From NCBI GenBank assembly GCA_019843655.1, contig JACDQD010000006.1, positions 14,340,246-14,404,245 of the forward strand: a DNA stretch of 64,000 nucleotides, written 5' to 3'. A program made the position numbers and the translations under genes. Under the pieces are notes generated by a model that saw only the letters and a program-made list of their open reading frames with translations, ran no database searches and was not told where the DNA came from. Shown in pieces: positions 37,307-49,309 of the stretch (positions are counted from its first letter, which is position 1; each line of letters begins with the position of its first letter). This DNA is from Lethocerus indicus (Eukaryota > Arthropoda > Insecta > Hemiptera > Belostomatidae).

Positions 37307-40300
37307 ACCGTTGTATTCAAGTATGTCTTCAAGTAGTCCTTGAGAATAATTACACTTTTATGTGAAATGGGAAATAAAATAGTCAATTTAAGAAATAACA
37401 GTATTTCAATTTTAATATAACTGAAACTTAACACGTACTTGAGAATAAGAAGATTTTTCCGGAAGAACTTCCATTATAAACTCCGACATTTCGATCCAGC
37501 GCAGTCCCTTTTGTCTTTCTCCTGAATATTACATAATCTTTAGCGAAAAGGGTTTCTCAATAGGCTCATCGTTTTATTGAAAAGACGGGACGGATATAAT
37601 GTTTTTCCGAAGCCGAAGGGTTGAAACACCGAAATGAGTTCTTTTATAATTCATTTCGCGTCCTGGATATTATTAAGAAAGGGGAGTCCGTGGGACCCGA
37701 AGGCGGAACAATCTATTGAAATTGAACTTTCCAAAAGGAGAAGGGAAGGGGATCTCGGCCGGTCTCCTTTTCGTCTCGCCCATTTAAATTTAATCCGGCG
37801 TTTAATGGGCGCAAAATAGGACCACTTTGTAATTTAATTGAACGAAATCCCCCCGAACAAGGGCATATTTCACGTATTTCATCATCACCGTAACCTCCCC
37901 CCATTCAAACTATAATATCCCCCTTTTATGGAGATGAAATTTTTACGTCGTACTCCCTCCGCCTATTGTCCCGAATATAGAGTAGTATGATACGCGATGA
38001 ATACGATAAAATATCAATCAATAGCCCAGTGCCAATCAGTCGTTTTATGCTTTAGACTTAGAAAACATAACTTATCACATTCGAGTCCTGTAATTGCCAA
38101 TATTACTAACATAGCAAAATGAACGCCCGTTTTTAAGGGCGAAATAAAAAATGAATACGCTAATTCGTAATTATTTTAAAAGAATGTAGGTTCATATTTA
38201 CCAAAATTAGTTCAAGGAATACCCATTTAAAAAATGTTCACGCGATCTACGTGCAGTCACCTTAGTGTGGGACCATTAATGCATTACATGCCTAAGCGTT
38301 AGTTCTAAACTTTTTGGGATTTTGACTCCATGTTTGTACATCAAAGAGCATATAATAGTAATTGATTGATTTAAACAAGGTTATATGATTAAAAATTCGT
38401 TATGTTTCGATGTGCGCCCATATTTTAGAACGCGTTATTTTCTCAGAGCCTGTTGGAATACTGTACTACCATCAACAAAGTGCCCATATATAATTCAACA
38501 ATGGGGAAAGCTTCCATATAACACATTTAAAGTCAGATAATTAAAATATGTGCCGGATCATATTTGTAGTTGTAAACACATATTAAAAACTACAAATGCT
38601 AAGAACATCGGCGGTAGAGGAAGGGGGCAGAAAGGTGGCTGGCGGTAAGGCGGCAGTTATTAAAATCAGATTAGGCCAACAGTTTGAATCAACTTTCGTT
38701 ATATGAACCCGGGACCGCTTTTATATTAAAAACTCGTTGGCGGGCCCGTGCTGCGGTTGCCGCATTAATCTCTTCCGTGAAAAGGTGGGCCGTTTCCTTG
38801 CAATTACTTTTTTCACCGCCCTCCCTTCCCAACCTCTTTCACCTTCCCTTCCCCTTCCAAAAAAAAACCCTCCCTCCACCCCCACACACTGCTCGCCCAA
38901 ATTGCCATTAGAAGCCGGGCCCGGGTAATTACTCGTTAAAAGTCATTTATTGAATACCCCACCACCGCCTCTCGATCCCAGGCGTCGGCGCCTCTCTATA
39001 AATCCGGGCGCGGAAAGGCTAATTTTCACCGGTACGTGCCCCCTAACCGCCCTCCAGCAACCCCCCCGAACCCGCCCTCACTCAAAGGGGTTTAAAAACG
39101 CTCCCCGATACGGTCGGCAAAGCGCTTCGCCGCCAAGTATTTTACGGACCTGTTAGAGTCACAGTCGGGACGCCTTTTCTGCAACTGGCGGATCTAAGTT
39201 CCAGAATTTGAATCTGGGAAAGGCCGTGAAAGGCGACGTTTGGATAGGAACTGAACTTGCACTGCGTAATAGAAGAAGATCCAGTTGTAATCAGTTAGCC
39301 CCCGACCGATTGATGAAGGGCCGATTCGGGGCAATGTGAGCATGAAATTCAGTTCAATTCAATTGGCGAGATGCAACTCCAGTGTGACCGACTGTACCTC
39401 AAGCGGGACACTGCACTGTAACCAACCATCATTCCCAACTTGAGAAACTCCGCTTTAAATGCTACTTGCCCGAGTGCTTATTAGGAGTTTTACTATAGTA
39501 ATTCTTCCCCATTATTCTACCCATTATCTACAATTATTTAATCTAATTATAAATATTTAGTGATATATAATCTTTGAAGGATCATGTGTTCGCACAGGTA
39601 TAGCAAGATTTCTTTTTCATTCTACTCATGAATATTGTTAAATAAAGAATTTATTTTAGTGAAGGCGTCACAGATAATTAAAAATTACTCGCCTCCGAAC
39701 AGGGTTTCGTTGGAGTTTTTATATTCCACTTATGGAATAAAGAAAAATCAGGATTTGAAAATGATTGTTACAAATGCAACAGTTATAAAGATATATATTA
39801 TGGCAGTTTGGAAACGTAATTCACGCTATTCATTTCCTCATAAAAAACTGTCTTTAATGTATTAATATACGCGCTGTTATTTTTTATTAATATATTTTGT
39901 TTGAAGACCGGTGCACTCGTCTCAATTTGGCACAAATTATAATAAAGGAAGCTCGAGACATAAAACAGCAGATATAAATTAACTTTTATTGAGCCCTTTT
40001 CATTTAGATTAACTCAATGTGCAGTAAAAGTTATATTACGAATGGACATTTATTAATTCATAATTTGTGGGCCATAAATACTGTAAATCTTCATTCTAAA
40101 AACTCCATTGTACCTATTTATGTTGGTTGTATAGTGAAACGCTTAAATTTTAATCCACCTGCTGCAAAAATTATAATATTATACTTGGCCATATTATTAG
40201 GACGTTATCATAGTTATTTTCAAAATTTATTTTATTTTATTCATTCTCTCATGTTACAAATGAACATGATAGAACAGTTATTAATGGAAATGTTTTCATT

Positions 40301-42804
40301 TATTCTAAATTCTCACCCGTAATCTTGATTGCGGTGGATATACTTCCAACTAGCAGGATGGGCAATAAAGCAATGATTCATTGTACCAATTCGTTATTTT
40401 TGAACAAGGCCGTTTGTAAAAGAATTTTTTTTCTAGATTATAAGCGCTAATTATTTAAAAACGCTAGAGCCGGCAGAAGAGTAATGTCTGAGTTGTGGCC
40501 GGGCTATAGATTTATTTAGGGGCAATTTAGTGACGGGTAACCCCCATGTTGAACATTGCCCCATTTTCTCTACTTCCTTTCTCTATATAGTATATATCTT
40601 TAAAATGGAGGGAACATTTCTAATCTTAAGGAGGAATCTCTGGCCCAATTAACCCACGGAAACTGCCCTCGCTCTCCCACCCTTCCCCTCCACCCCCAAC
40701 TCTATTAGTTATTTACATCCTTTCTGGTTAAATCGTCTTTTAAAGAGGGAATCCTCTTTCTTTTTAGGGGATGGTCTACACCGTGCGGTAGGCGGAAGAA
40801 ACTGTTCATTAGAATGTGAATTTATTAGCAGGTTGGAGAGAGAGGAAAGGAATTGGGACATATTGCATGGTCCGTTATGAATTTAAATTGAAAATTCTTC
40901 CACGAAATATTAACTAAACTTGGATAGTTCCGTTCCGTACGTTTCGTGCAAGCGTCAGGTTGACACGAAAGTAATTTTGTCGTGTGACATTAGTGGCGAC
41001 TTCGCAGTTGCACTATTAATAGCCAATATCCGATCCGACGGGCGATACACTTGCCGACACAGCTTCGCGTGCTATCAGATGTTATCGAAAACGTTAACAT
41101 TGGTATTTCTGGTACATTTCGTTGTTACTGCCAAGCAGATACATTGAATTATCCTGCATTTTCGTGTTCCGTTTATCAGTCTGCTTAGAATAGAGACACA
41201 GAAATTAGGCTATTTTCCGAAACTAACTTATCGGCATAGTAAATCACCGCAGAGATCAGTTTTTGAGGCATGCTTTTTTAGAGGCAATAATATATTAATT
41301 ATTTCCAATACATAAATCACTTGTCTCTCATATTCAACTACCCGTACTATCTCCTTTTTTCGATTCTTGCTGTTGTAGTTTTTCCTGTAACATGGCATTA
41401 TGAACTTTAAAGTACTCCAGAAATTCGAATTCAATTAACACCCTCGGAGGATTCCATAACTAATAAGTAATAATGCTTCAACTTCTGTAATTGGTCAACA
41501 ACAGTGCATGAGCGTTTTGAAACCCATTTAACTGAACATTATCAAACTGCGAAATTGTTTCTTCGCGATAAATTGCAATCAAAGAAATTTCGTGATGTAA
41601 ATTTGAAACAATTTATACAGGGATTAAGTCGTTATTTATATAAATTGCTGAGCCCTTCAGCGGAGATAATTACACGCCTGCTTCCTCGTATCACAAAGAT
41701 CTCTGCCGGGTTTATATCCTCGCTGGTCTCGTTGTCCCCTGATATCCCACGTAATTAATCCTGTTGCGCCTCCTACCCCCTCTCTATTTTACAGTCCTGA
41801 CAATTTATCGCTATAAGCGACCTGCACCCTACGACAGCATTTTCGGGCAGGGGATTTCAGATTCACTTTCCGGAGCAAATAAACATAAATAGGAGGAGTA
41901 CGTACTGACGCTATTTGAAATTACAGAAGAATTAAGATACGAAATAATTTCCACACCAGTCTTAAGCTTAAACAGTTTTAACCCTTTATGGTACAGTATT
42001 ATGAATTATGGCATGTTATCAGTGGGTTTTACATCCCACAAAAGAAGAAAGGATCTCATAGTCCTGAAAACATCGTCCAGTTAGTTTTTATTTATATACA
42101 ATTAAATTTAAAGTTGTACTGTAAGCTGCTCACATGCGAGGAAAAATACTTTCTTTCTAATATACATGACGATGCTCATCAAATTGATTATACAGTTCCG
42201 GTTTATTGGAAGTAAAATAAGCGAATAACAAATAAGGGGCGTGTAACATGGAAGTTTGTTCATATACTTGAGGGCATTTGGGAGGATCTCGAAAGGTGTC
42301 TGCACTGTGAAGGGGCGAGCCGAAGGTAATGTAAACCATTTCGGCCACCATAGCCCAGTCGGTAATGGCCTTCTCATGTTTGGCCCTGCGGGGCATTATC
42401 ATACAACGCCAAGGAACTTTCGAACGCCCAACGATCTTGGATAAGAGTTACTCGAATAATAAAGAGCCGGTATAAGGAAGACTTGTAATTATAAAGTGTA
42501 TCGGACAACTCTCATCCTTGGAAAATACAATCCCCCGATATTAAATATAAACACTGCCGCCATTGTAAAATTAACCGCCGAGCTTTTAATGAATGGTTTT
42601 CATTCCTCAAGGAATGGTTTTCATTCCTCTCAGTTCGTCTCAATCAATCAATGGGTATTAATTCCTTCGTTGCTAAACACCGTAATAACCTTTTCAAAAA
42701 GATCGGATAACTGTTAAAAGAATGCGCTGTTAAAAGAATGAGTTCTATTATTTCGTAAAGATTATTAAAGGCGTTGTGAGGAATAAGAATTTTAGGTGTT
42801 AGTT
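37307..42804. other. Non-coding stretch, no gene recognised
   Basis: This region alternates between AT-rich DNA and GC-rich islands at 37,680-37,960, 38,600-39,170 and 40,640-40,720. No exon is firmly supported. The one suggestive segment, on the minus strand near 42,268-42,385, is listed separately. A 19-bp near-palindrome (GGAATGGTTTTCATTCCTC) is present as a tandem pair at 42,592-42,630. Confidence 0.5.
42268..42385 (-). other. Possible isolated minus-strand exon
   Basis: Bounded by a possible acceptor (CCCCGCAG) and a weak donor (CAA|GTATATG), the 118-bp segment reads AKHEKAITDWAMVAEMVYIT followed by FGSPLHSADTF and RDPPKCPQ. Many codons end in C or G despite AT-rich surroundings, which looks exon-like. 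I know no family for it and see no partner exon with the matching phase. It may be chance. Confidence 0.18.
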
Positions 42805-43239
42805 TAGAATACCTGTTTTGTGGTCTGCGAAGGGTTGGAATACCGTAGATTTCGTGAGGTTCTGTCTCCTCTCGCTGGTATGATCTTTTGTTAGACCGGT
42901 GTCGGCTGCTCGCCATCTTCAGTAGCGGTGTTAGTCTATTTGGCACTTGGATGTTTTTTGAGCGTCCCCACCGCACTGTCACTGTCACTTGTACTGTGGT
43001 GGTTGTAGTGTATTCAGTTTAATGCGCTATTAGTTTCAATGGTACGGCGCACCTAATAGTAGCCCGCAACAAAGGTCTGTCTTACATTTTAGTATTGGCG
43101 CCGTACAGTACAAGTGACAGTGAGAGTGCAGTGAGGATGCCCAAAAAAACCTTCAAAGTGGTAGAGTGACTAACACCGCCACTGAAGATGGCGAGCAGCC
43201 GAAACCAGTCTAGACCAAACCCACGAAATCTACGGTATT
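42805..43239. mobile_element. Fold-back element, copy 4
   Basis: The left end is TTAGAATACCTGTTTTGTGG, then GGTTGGAATACCGTAGATTT, GTCTCCTCTCGCTGG, TTAGACCGGTGTCGGCTGCT and CACTGTCACTGTCACTTG. The right arm ends in GAAGATGGCGAGCAGCCGAA, ACCAGTCTAG and ACGAAATCTACGGTATT. The conserved loop AATGGTACGGCGCACCTAA is present. The right arm has lost the segment with CCAGCGAGAGGAGACAG. The neighbouring element starts only about 63 bp downstream. Confidence 0.88.
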
Positions 43240-43302
43240 AGGGAATCCTCTTATTTTTTCCTATAGAACCTAACATCAGTTCTAAACAGAAAAAAAATAG
43301 TT

Positions 43303-43550
43303 TAATATATCTGTTTTGTGGTCTGCCAGGAGTTGGAATACCGTAGGTTCCTGGTGTTTCTGTCTCCTCTCGCTGATTTAATATACCACACAACAGGTAT
43401 ATTATACTAGCTACAGCCAGTCAGGCTAACATCCTAAACGCATACACATTCAAAACTGACTAACACCGCTACTGAAGATGGCCAGCAGCCGAAACCAGTC
43501 TAGCAAAAGACCAAACCACCGAGGGGAGACAGAAACACCACGAACCTACA
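43303..43550. mobile_element. Fold-back element with a different core, copy 5
   Basis: Short arms (GTTTTGTGGTCTGCCAGGAG, TACCGTAGGTTCCTGGTGTT, CTCCTCTCGCTG; inverted partner ACTGAAGATGGCCAGCAGCC, CACCGAGGGGAGACAG, ACCACGAACCTAC) flank a core unlike the others (TTTAATATACCACACAACAG onward). Both arms share the same changes (GTAGGTTCCTGGTGTT against AACACCACGAACCTAC), so the arms have been matched to each other, as expected for a palindrome copied or converted as a unit. Confidence 0.8.
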
Positions 43551-45075
43551 GAAAAAAAGTAGATTTCGTTCGGTCAAAATAAAAACCTAAGGTAGGACAC
43601 CAATTATCGAGTGAGGGAGAAATACAGGAAAGGGGGGGTGGACTACAGAGGGTTGTTTACAGTGGGGATTTGCCGGGTTTGCTGCCCGGGCCGGAATTTG
43701 GCAGCCGAACCCGTGTCCACTGCCAACTCTTAACAACTGTTACACTCACTCATTGAATATTACTCTGTCCGAGAGAGTGCCGTGGGTAGGACACGAGCCG
43801 AAAAAAAGACGACGCGGGGAGGGCGGAAGGACTGCTTTTTTAGGATTAAAAAATGTGCGAGAATTCCGCGTTTCAAACAGACCCTGTTATGGAATTTTCC
43901 CTTTCCGCCTTTCCCGTCCCCTTCAAATATGGACTGTAGATTTTTTTGTTTTCGTTCTGTCTGTATGAGTATTAATTTTCATTGTATGGGATAACTATAA
44001 ACGTTGTTATGAGAAATTCTGTGTGCTGCTTAATCATGACAAAGTGATAAAATAATTCTTTTACAGTGTTCCCAGAACAATGGGAATAGGGTGGGTAGAT
44101 AAACAACTATATATATGGGCAAACTCTTTTTTGTCCATATCAAAATTTGAATATAACTAAACAGTGTTGTACCTGTCTATATTTGGATCTTCAATAAACT
44201 CGTATTATACAACACATATGTCACTTCTTAATTTTAATGTTAGGACATTCCGTATTGTGTCCCACATTCCGGATTTTGACCTAGGATATGTCTAGGATTG
44301 GAAATACGACCGGGTTCTAGATTCGCTCTAGAGCGATGATGCGACTGACAGATCAGGTGGCAGCAAAAATGGGAGAGGTTTCGGACAACGTCAACTACCG
44401 ATGTCGACAAGAAATCAAAACTGATCTACTGTAACTCGAGTCGAGGGGAGACAAAACAGTGAACCGCAACGGCTGAGATAAACTATCAAACAACTTCGTG
44501 CTTTTATTTTTGCCTACATCACTCATAGTGGGAAATATGTTCCAACGACAGTTAGCGTGCAGACGTCAGTTTATTTGCCTAGGGGGCCAAAGAAGATTCG
44601 CTACACTAAACACTCAGATGCTTTTATATGTATATTTATAGTTATATTTCTCTTCTTTGCAATGTTCAAATCCCGCATGTTGGTCATAACAAATAGTTGA
44701 TATTGTGCTTTAATTATTGCGTAGATTTCGGTCTCGACTCTCTGTATCGCCTATGTTAGAATAAATAAAATTAACTGTTCTTTCCTTCGTAGCCATCTCG
44801 CCTACTTGATTCCGCGGTTTAAAACATGATAAAACTTCATCCAGTTTCAGTAAAAATTGGGATCGAATGGAATTGAAATCGATAAACGCTGAAAAACCAG
44901 ATCTTCTTTATCAAATTTAATCGTTTAGTAACTGATAAAATCTACTAAGAAGTGACACTTCAAAACTTAACACTTAAAATTATTTCATATATATTCATTG
45001 TAGTTATTCATTCCAGTTTAAACTATAAGGCCTATCTTGAGCTCAATAAGCACTAAAGGTTAAACTTTTAGACGC

Positions 45076-45079
<4 letters not shown>
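43551..45079. other. Non-coding stretch, no gene recognised
   Basis: A GC-rich block at 43,620-43,940 is followed by AT-rich DNA. The two overlapping frames at 43753-43994 are shadows of one another and are not supported as genes. Confidence 0.5.

Positions 45080-45135
<56 letters not shown>
45080..45135. repeat. (TA)n microsatellite
   Basis: About 27 TA dinucleotides. A G-rich stretch follows at 45,160-45,380. Confidence 0.96.
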
Positions 45136-45137
<2 letters not shown>

Positions 45138-47319
45138 CATATAGTGGAAGCTGGCAAGTAAGTAGGGTGAGATGGATAGTTTCATAAGGTGGGGGTTGGG
45201 TGGACAGGGAGGGTGAAAAGGTGACAGGGGCCCCATTTGAAGGCTGTTTGGTGGAGCTGGAAGCGCCGGAATTCTGCAAGGTGAGGGGGGCCGTTCGGCC
45301 GACCAATATGGGGGACAGTGATAAATATACAGGTCACCTTATTCGCCGGTAATAAAGTATCGGATGGGGCGGGGAGTCGCTCCTATTAAAACCCCCGGAA
45401 AATTTATTACCGCTCCCGGTCTCAGAACGGGCCGCGCCAAACCATCCTTGAACTTTACATCCCACCCCTCCCCCTCCACACAGTGTTCACTTCCTTGTCG
45501 ACACTATTAGTAATTTAAACGTCTCCCCCCAAATGTAGTAGGCTTCCTTCGTACGGGATTTATCCGTTATTTTAAGGCTGACCGCGTCTGGGAAAGAAAT
45601 GGCTGCGGCGGAGACATGTCTGAACTTATTTCCAGCGACCCAAAGGATAATTAAATTAGCTTAATCTGGAATATCTGGCCGAGAGAGTTTGGAATATCAT
45701 AATCTATACGATACTATATGCTATACTAGACCGGTTTCTAAATATACATTGATAGAGGACACTGTTATTGACGCAATTCTATTTATTATGCCGATATGCC
45801 AAAACCGGTATGGCGTATGTATGCAATGGTCATTCTGGTTGAAATTCAGGTATTTAAAAACTGCGCCTCAAGCAATTTTCAAGAAAGTGAATATTCTCGG
45901 ATACGGTGAAATGAGACCGCAATATTTTTGTTCCGTAGCGGCCCGCGCGTATCGCTTTGATTGGCTCGTGAACGACCTGAAAACAGAGCAATTAACCGCC
46001 TTAATTGTCGTTCTACCAAAAAGAATGGCGTTATTTTATAAAGAAATATATTCCACACGTGTTTATAATTGGGGCATAGATAAGCGCATTCAGAAGTCCT
46101 TGCGTTGGTTGCGGCCGGCATGAAACGGCCCCACCGTAACGCGACGGCGTTGAAACTGTTTATAAATTAAACTCCCAACGCTTTTCAAAATTGCAGGCGT
46201 TAATCAAGTTGGCTTTAATCGGACCCCAATTTTTTCGAAATGTAAGTATTAATTATGACATCCTGACGCAGGTATATTAACCCCCGATTCATTGAACAAG
46301 TTGCATATTAAGCCTAGGCTTCTTATTTGTTGGGCAAACACGAGGTAAATGAACCCTTGGTTATCTCCGTTAGGATCAACTCGTGCTTCAACCTTAAATC
46401 ATAAGAAACTGTTTACGTGGGGACTCAAAGAATAACTGCGTGTGTAAATAAAATTAATAATTTTAAATTAATAGGTTTCAATAAGAATAACGTACCATTA
46501 ATTGGCATTTATTTATTTTTTTACGTAGCGTTTCATACATATTGCATTGTTATGCATAAAGATGAACTATATTTAGTTCAAGAGATATTTAAATATGTTG
46601 AAAATTATGTTTTTCTCTGTCACAATTCACCCCCGATTCACCCCGAAAATGATGAAATAAATAATAACAGGTTTTACGACAGAGGCCCGCGCATCGTAAA
46701 TCTGACAACAGCTTTGTACGTGTTATTTAAGGTGAGCCGCAATTACTCCAGTCCAACTTCAGATAAAGGTATACGAAAAACAAGACGCGGTTACCGCCGA
46801 CACGCTTCATTCAAAACGGCTCGCCGGCAATTAGCCGCATTGGCCAGTCCGAGCGGGCTATCGCATTACCGTAATATGAAATGGGTAGAGCGAGCACCGA
46901 TCGTAAATTCGGTCCAGAGGCCGGCACGCTTTCTGCCCAACGAGAAACCCGAACGATTAAAGAAAGTCAACCGCAAAGGGGACCGTTTTAAGCCAGATAA
47001 CCGGCATGAAACCCCCGTCCGCCAGCAAGAAATATAAATGAATTCCGAACGCATTTGTTAATTGCCCCGGTCTATCTACGACACACCAACAACTTATTAA
47101 TTATCCACTGCCCGCGATTTAACGAACTCACGGCTCTATGATTGTAACATTAAATTGAATTTCAGATCATTAATTGCACCTGCTCGCCCGATGCTATTAA
47201 ATACATGTATCTATGTGTGTAACCCTGGTTCGAAATTCTGCATTAGTTTAATGAATGAAAAATCACATATTTGTATACCTACTCGCATCTCTTCTTAAGC
47301 AATAGTAATTGATTCGTTT
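45136..47319. other. Non-coding or uncertain; two longest frames of the window
   Basis: GC-rich DNA at 45,160-45,630 is followed by two unusually long plus-strand frames, 45689-46123 (144 codons) and 46417-47037 (206 codons). The second is the longest in the window. Its first half is hydrophobic and AT-biased, and its second half is basic (many Arg/Lys). It shows no domain, signal or repeat that I recognise, and no splice partner. I treat both as unproven. Confidence 0.35.
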
Positions 47320-47363
47320 AGAATACCTGTTTTGTGGTGTGCGAGGGGTTGGAATACCGTATA
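47320..47363. mobile_element. Fold-back element, left-end fragment
   Basis: TTAGAATACCTGTTTTGTGG followed by TGTGCGAGGGGTTGGAATACCGTA is the outer 44 bp of the left arm, nearly identical to the end of the copy at 42805. The rest of the element is absent. It is either a truncated insertion or the remains of a deletion. Confidence 0.85.
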
Positions 47364-49208
47364 ATATCGTACAATAATTGATTCCCACCAGAAAAAAACC
47401 GTCATTTAATTTATTCAATTTTAGTTGAATAATCATGATAATACAATTAAGGATTGATTATGTCCAGGCCAAGTAGGGACTGAAAAATTACTGAACCGAA
47501 TCAGATGTTCATCAATAAAGAACTCAAATGTATTCAGAGGAACGCGTATTGCTTTTGGAGTCGCGAAATCGATTTTATTCATGAACACCATTGTACTGTA
47601 TTCTCCGGTTATCCGGCTTCCCGTTTACTATATGCATCCTGATTTCAAATTTAGATTTATTTTGTTTTTCATTACTCGGACCGCATTCGAATTCCGTTTC
47701 CTTTATTAGAATTTGTCTCCCACTTCCGAAAAGAAATCTCCCTCGACGCTACTTCCGTTCGTTACACGGAGTTGCAAGTCACTGGACGTTGGGTTGTATA
47801 TATGACTACGCTGTAGAGAAAGGAGACTTAATAATTTTCCGACTTATGTTTCGGAGCTTTGGACTTGTACTTATTAATCGAACATATGGCGAGTGGAGGT
47901 CGTTTAAGAATGTGTTAGCAGGAAGTCGTAATAAACGAAACGACCGCGGTCACACTCATTCTTTGTATTCTAATAAAGGAAGCCAACATCCAACCTCAAG
48001 TTAATTTCAATTCACCTCCGGCCAGAGTTTTTTAAATGTTCTCCCTAAAGCCTTGCATATTTCCGATTAATTAACACATACTCCATCTCGTAGTGAGCTG
48101 TAAGATAATAGTTATAATAGAACACGATACATTTTCTGGAACATGTTAGTCAAAATGCCAAACCTAATACAATCCCACCACAATATCAGTTTTTGTAACA
48201 TTAATTCGGGCTTAATTCTGCCATAAACTTCGTGCTCGTGGTATTTAAACCGATTATCATTTACGACTTATGTTCTCGAGATCGAAACCAGAATAGTGTT
48301 CCGAAATTGATGCAGGTCGCGGGAGTTCAACACATCAACCCGCAGGAGCATTTAATCGCTTGTCCCAAATCGTGAATTTATTATATCGCCCTGCCGCTTA
48401 ACGAGTTTCCAATGAATCTGCATCGCACTATGTCATGAAAGCAAAGTGAATTTTTTCTAGATGTGGGGATGGGGCAATGGTTTAAATGCACCCTACATGT
48501 GCTCCCATCGGAGGCTCGTTACATGGCCGATTGCGGCCAAACGAAAAAGAACCCGTAGTGAAATTACGCGTTTAAAAGAATGGGAAAACAGGAAAATATC
48601 GTGCGGTAATAAAAGAGGGATCACTATGAGGCATGGAAATTCTCAAATCCCAATAAACGATCTTTGTTAATAATTATTTGTGATCTTATGATATCGTTGG
48701 GAATCTAATTATTGATCATGTAGTTAAGTAGGCAATGTTTAGATTAAGAAAATTAAAATTAATAATCTCCTCGTTAATCATATATTATTTCCCTATTCAA
48801 AATTTGAATTTGCCATGAAATCAGATAGATATCTACGGTATATTTATTTATATATTACTATTTTTTATTTTCTGCATTTCATTTTATTCCCAGGACATAT
48901 TTTAATAATTAAGATGCAGGTCGTTAATTTGTTATCGGATTCTCATCGTTCCTTTGTCTGGTGGCCTCCTTCTTCCACCTCCGTTTCCTTTCTACCCCAA
49001 CCGCTCGAGAGGGCGAAACAGTTCTCCGCGGCTTTCCGGCTTTTTCCCATCCTAAGAGAAATTTCTTAGTTAAACAGACTGCGGTCTGGTAAGCAGGTTC
49101 ATTATTGCTCTGTTTAGGTGGAGTCAAGTTTCCTCCGTCCCAGTGTTTTGGTGGTGCCCGCTTTGCATCAAACAAAACCGCGGCGGCTCATATATCGCGT
49201 GTCTGGTC
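47364..49208. other. Non-coding stretch, no gene recognised
   Basis: This is mostly AT-rich, with GC-richer sequence at 48,930-49,060. No exon is supported. Confidence 0.5.
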
Positions 49209-49309
49209 GAGAGAGGGAGAGAGAGAGAGAGAGAGAGGGATAGCAAGAAAGAGGGTGAGAGAGAGAGTGGGATAGCAAGAAAGAGAGAGAGAGAGAGAGG
49301 GAGAGAGCG
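49209..49309. repeat. Imperfect (GA)n tract
   Basis: GA repeats are interrupted twice by the same GGGATAGCAAGAAAGAG segment (near 49,237 and 49,269), showing an internal duplication of about 32 bp. Confidence 0.93.

Noticed and set aside
47221..47245. GGTTCGAAATTC as a possible tRNA B box
   Set aside because: No matching A box or acceptor stem could be found at a suitable distance.
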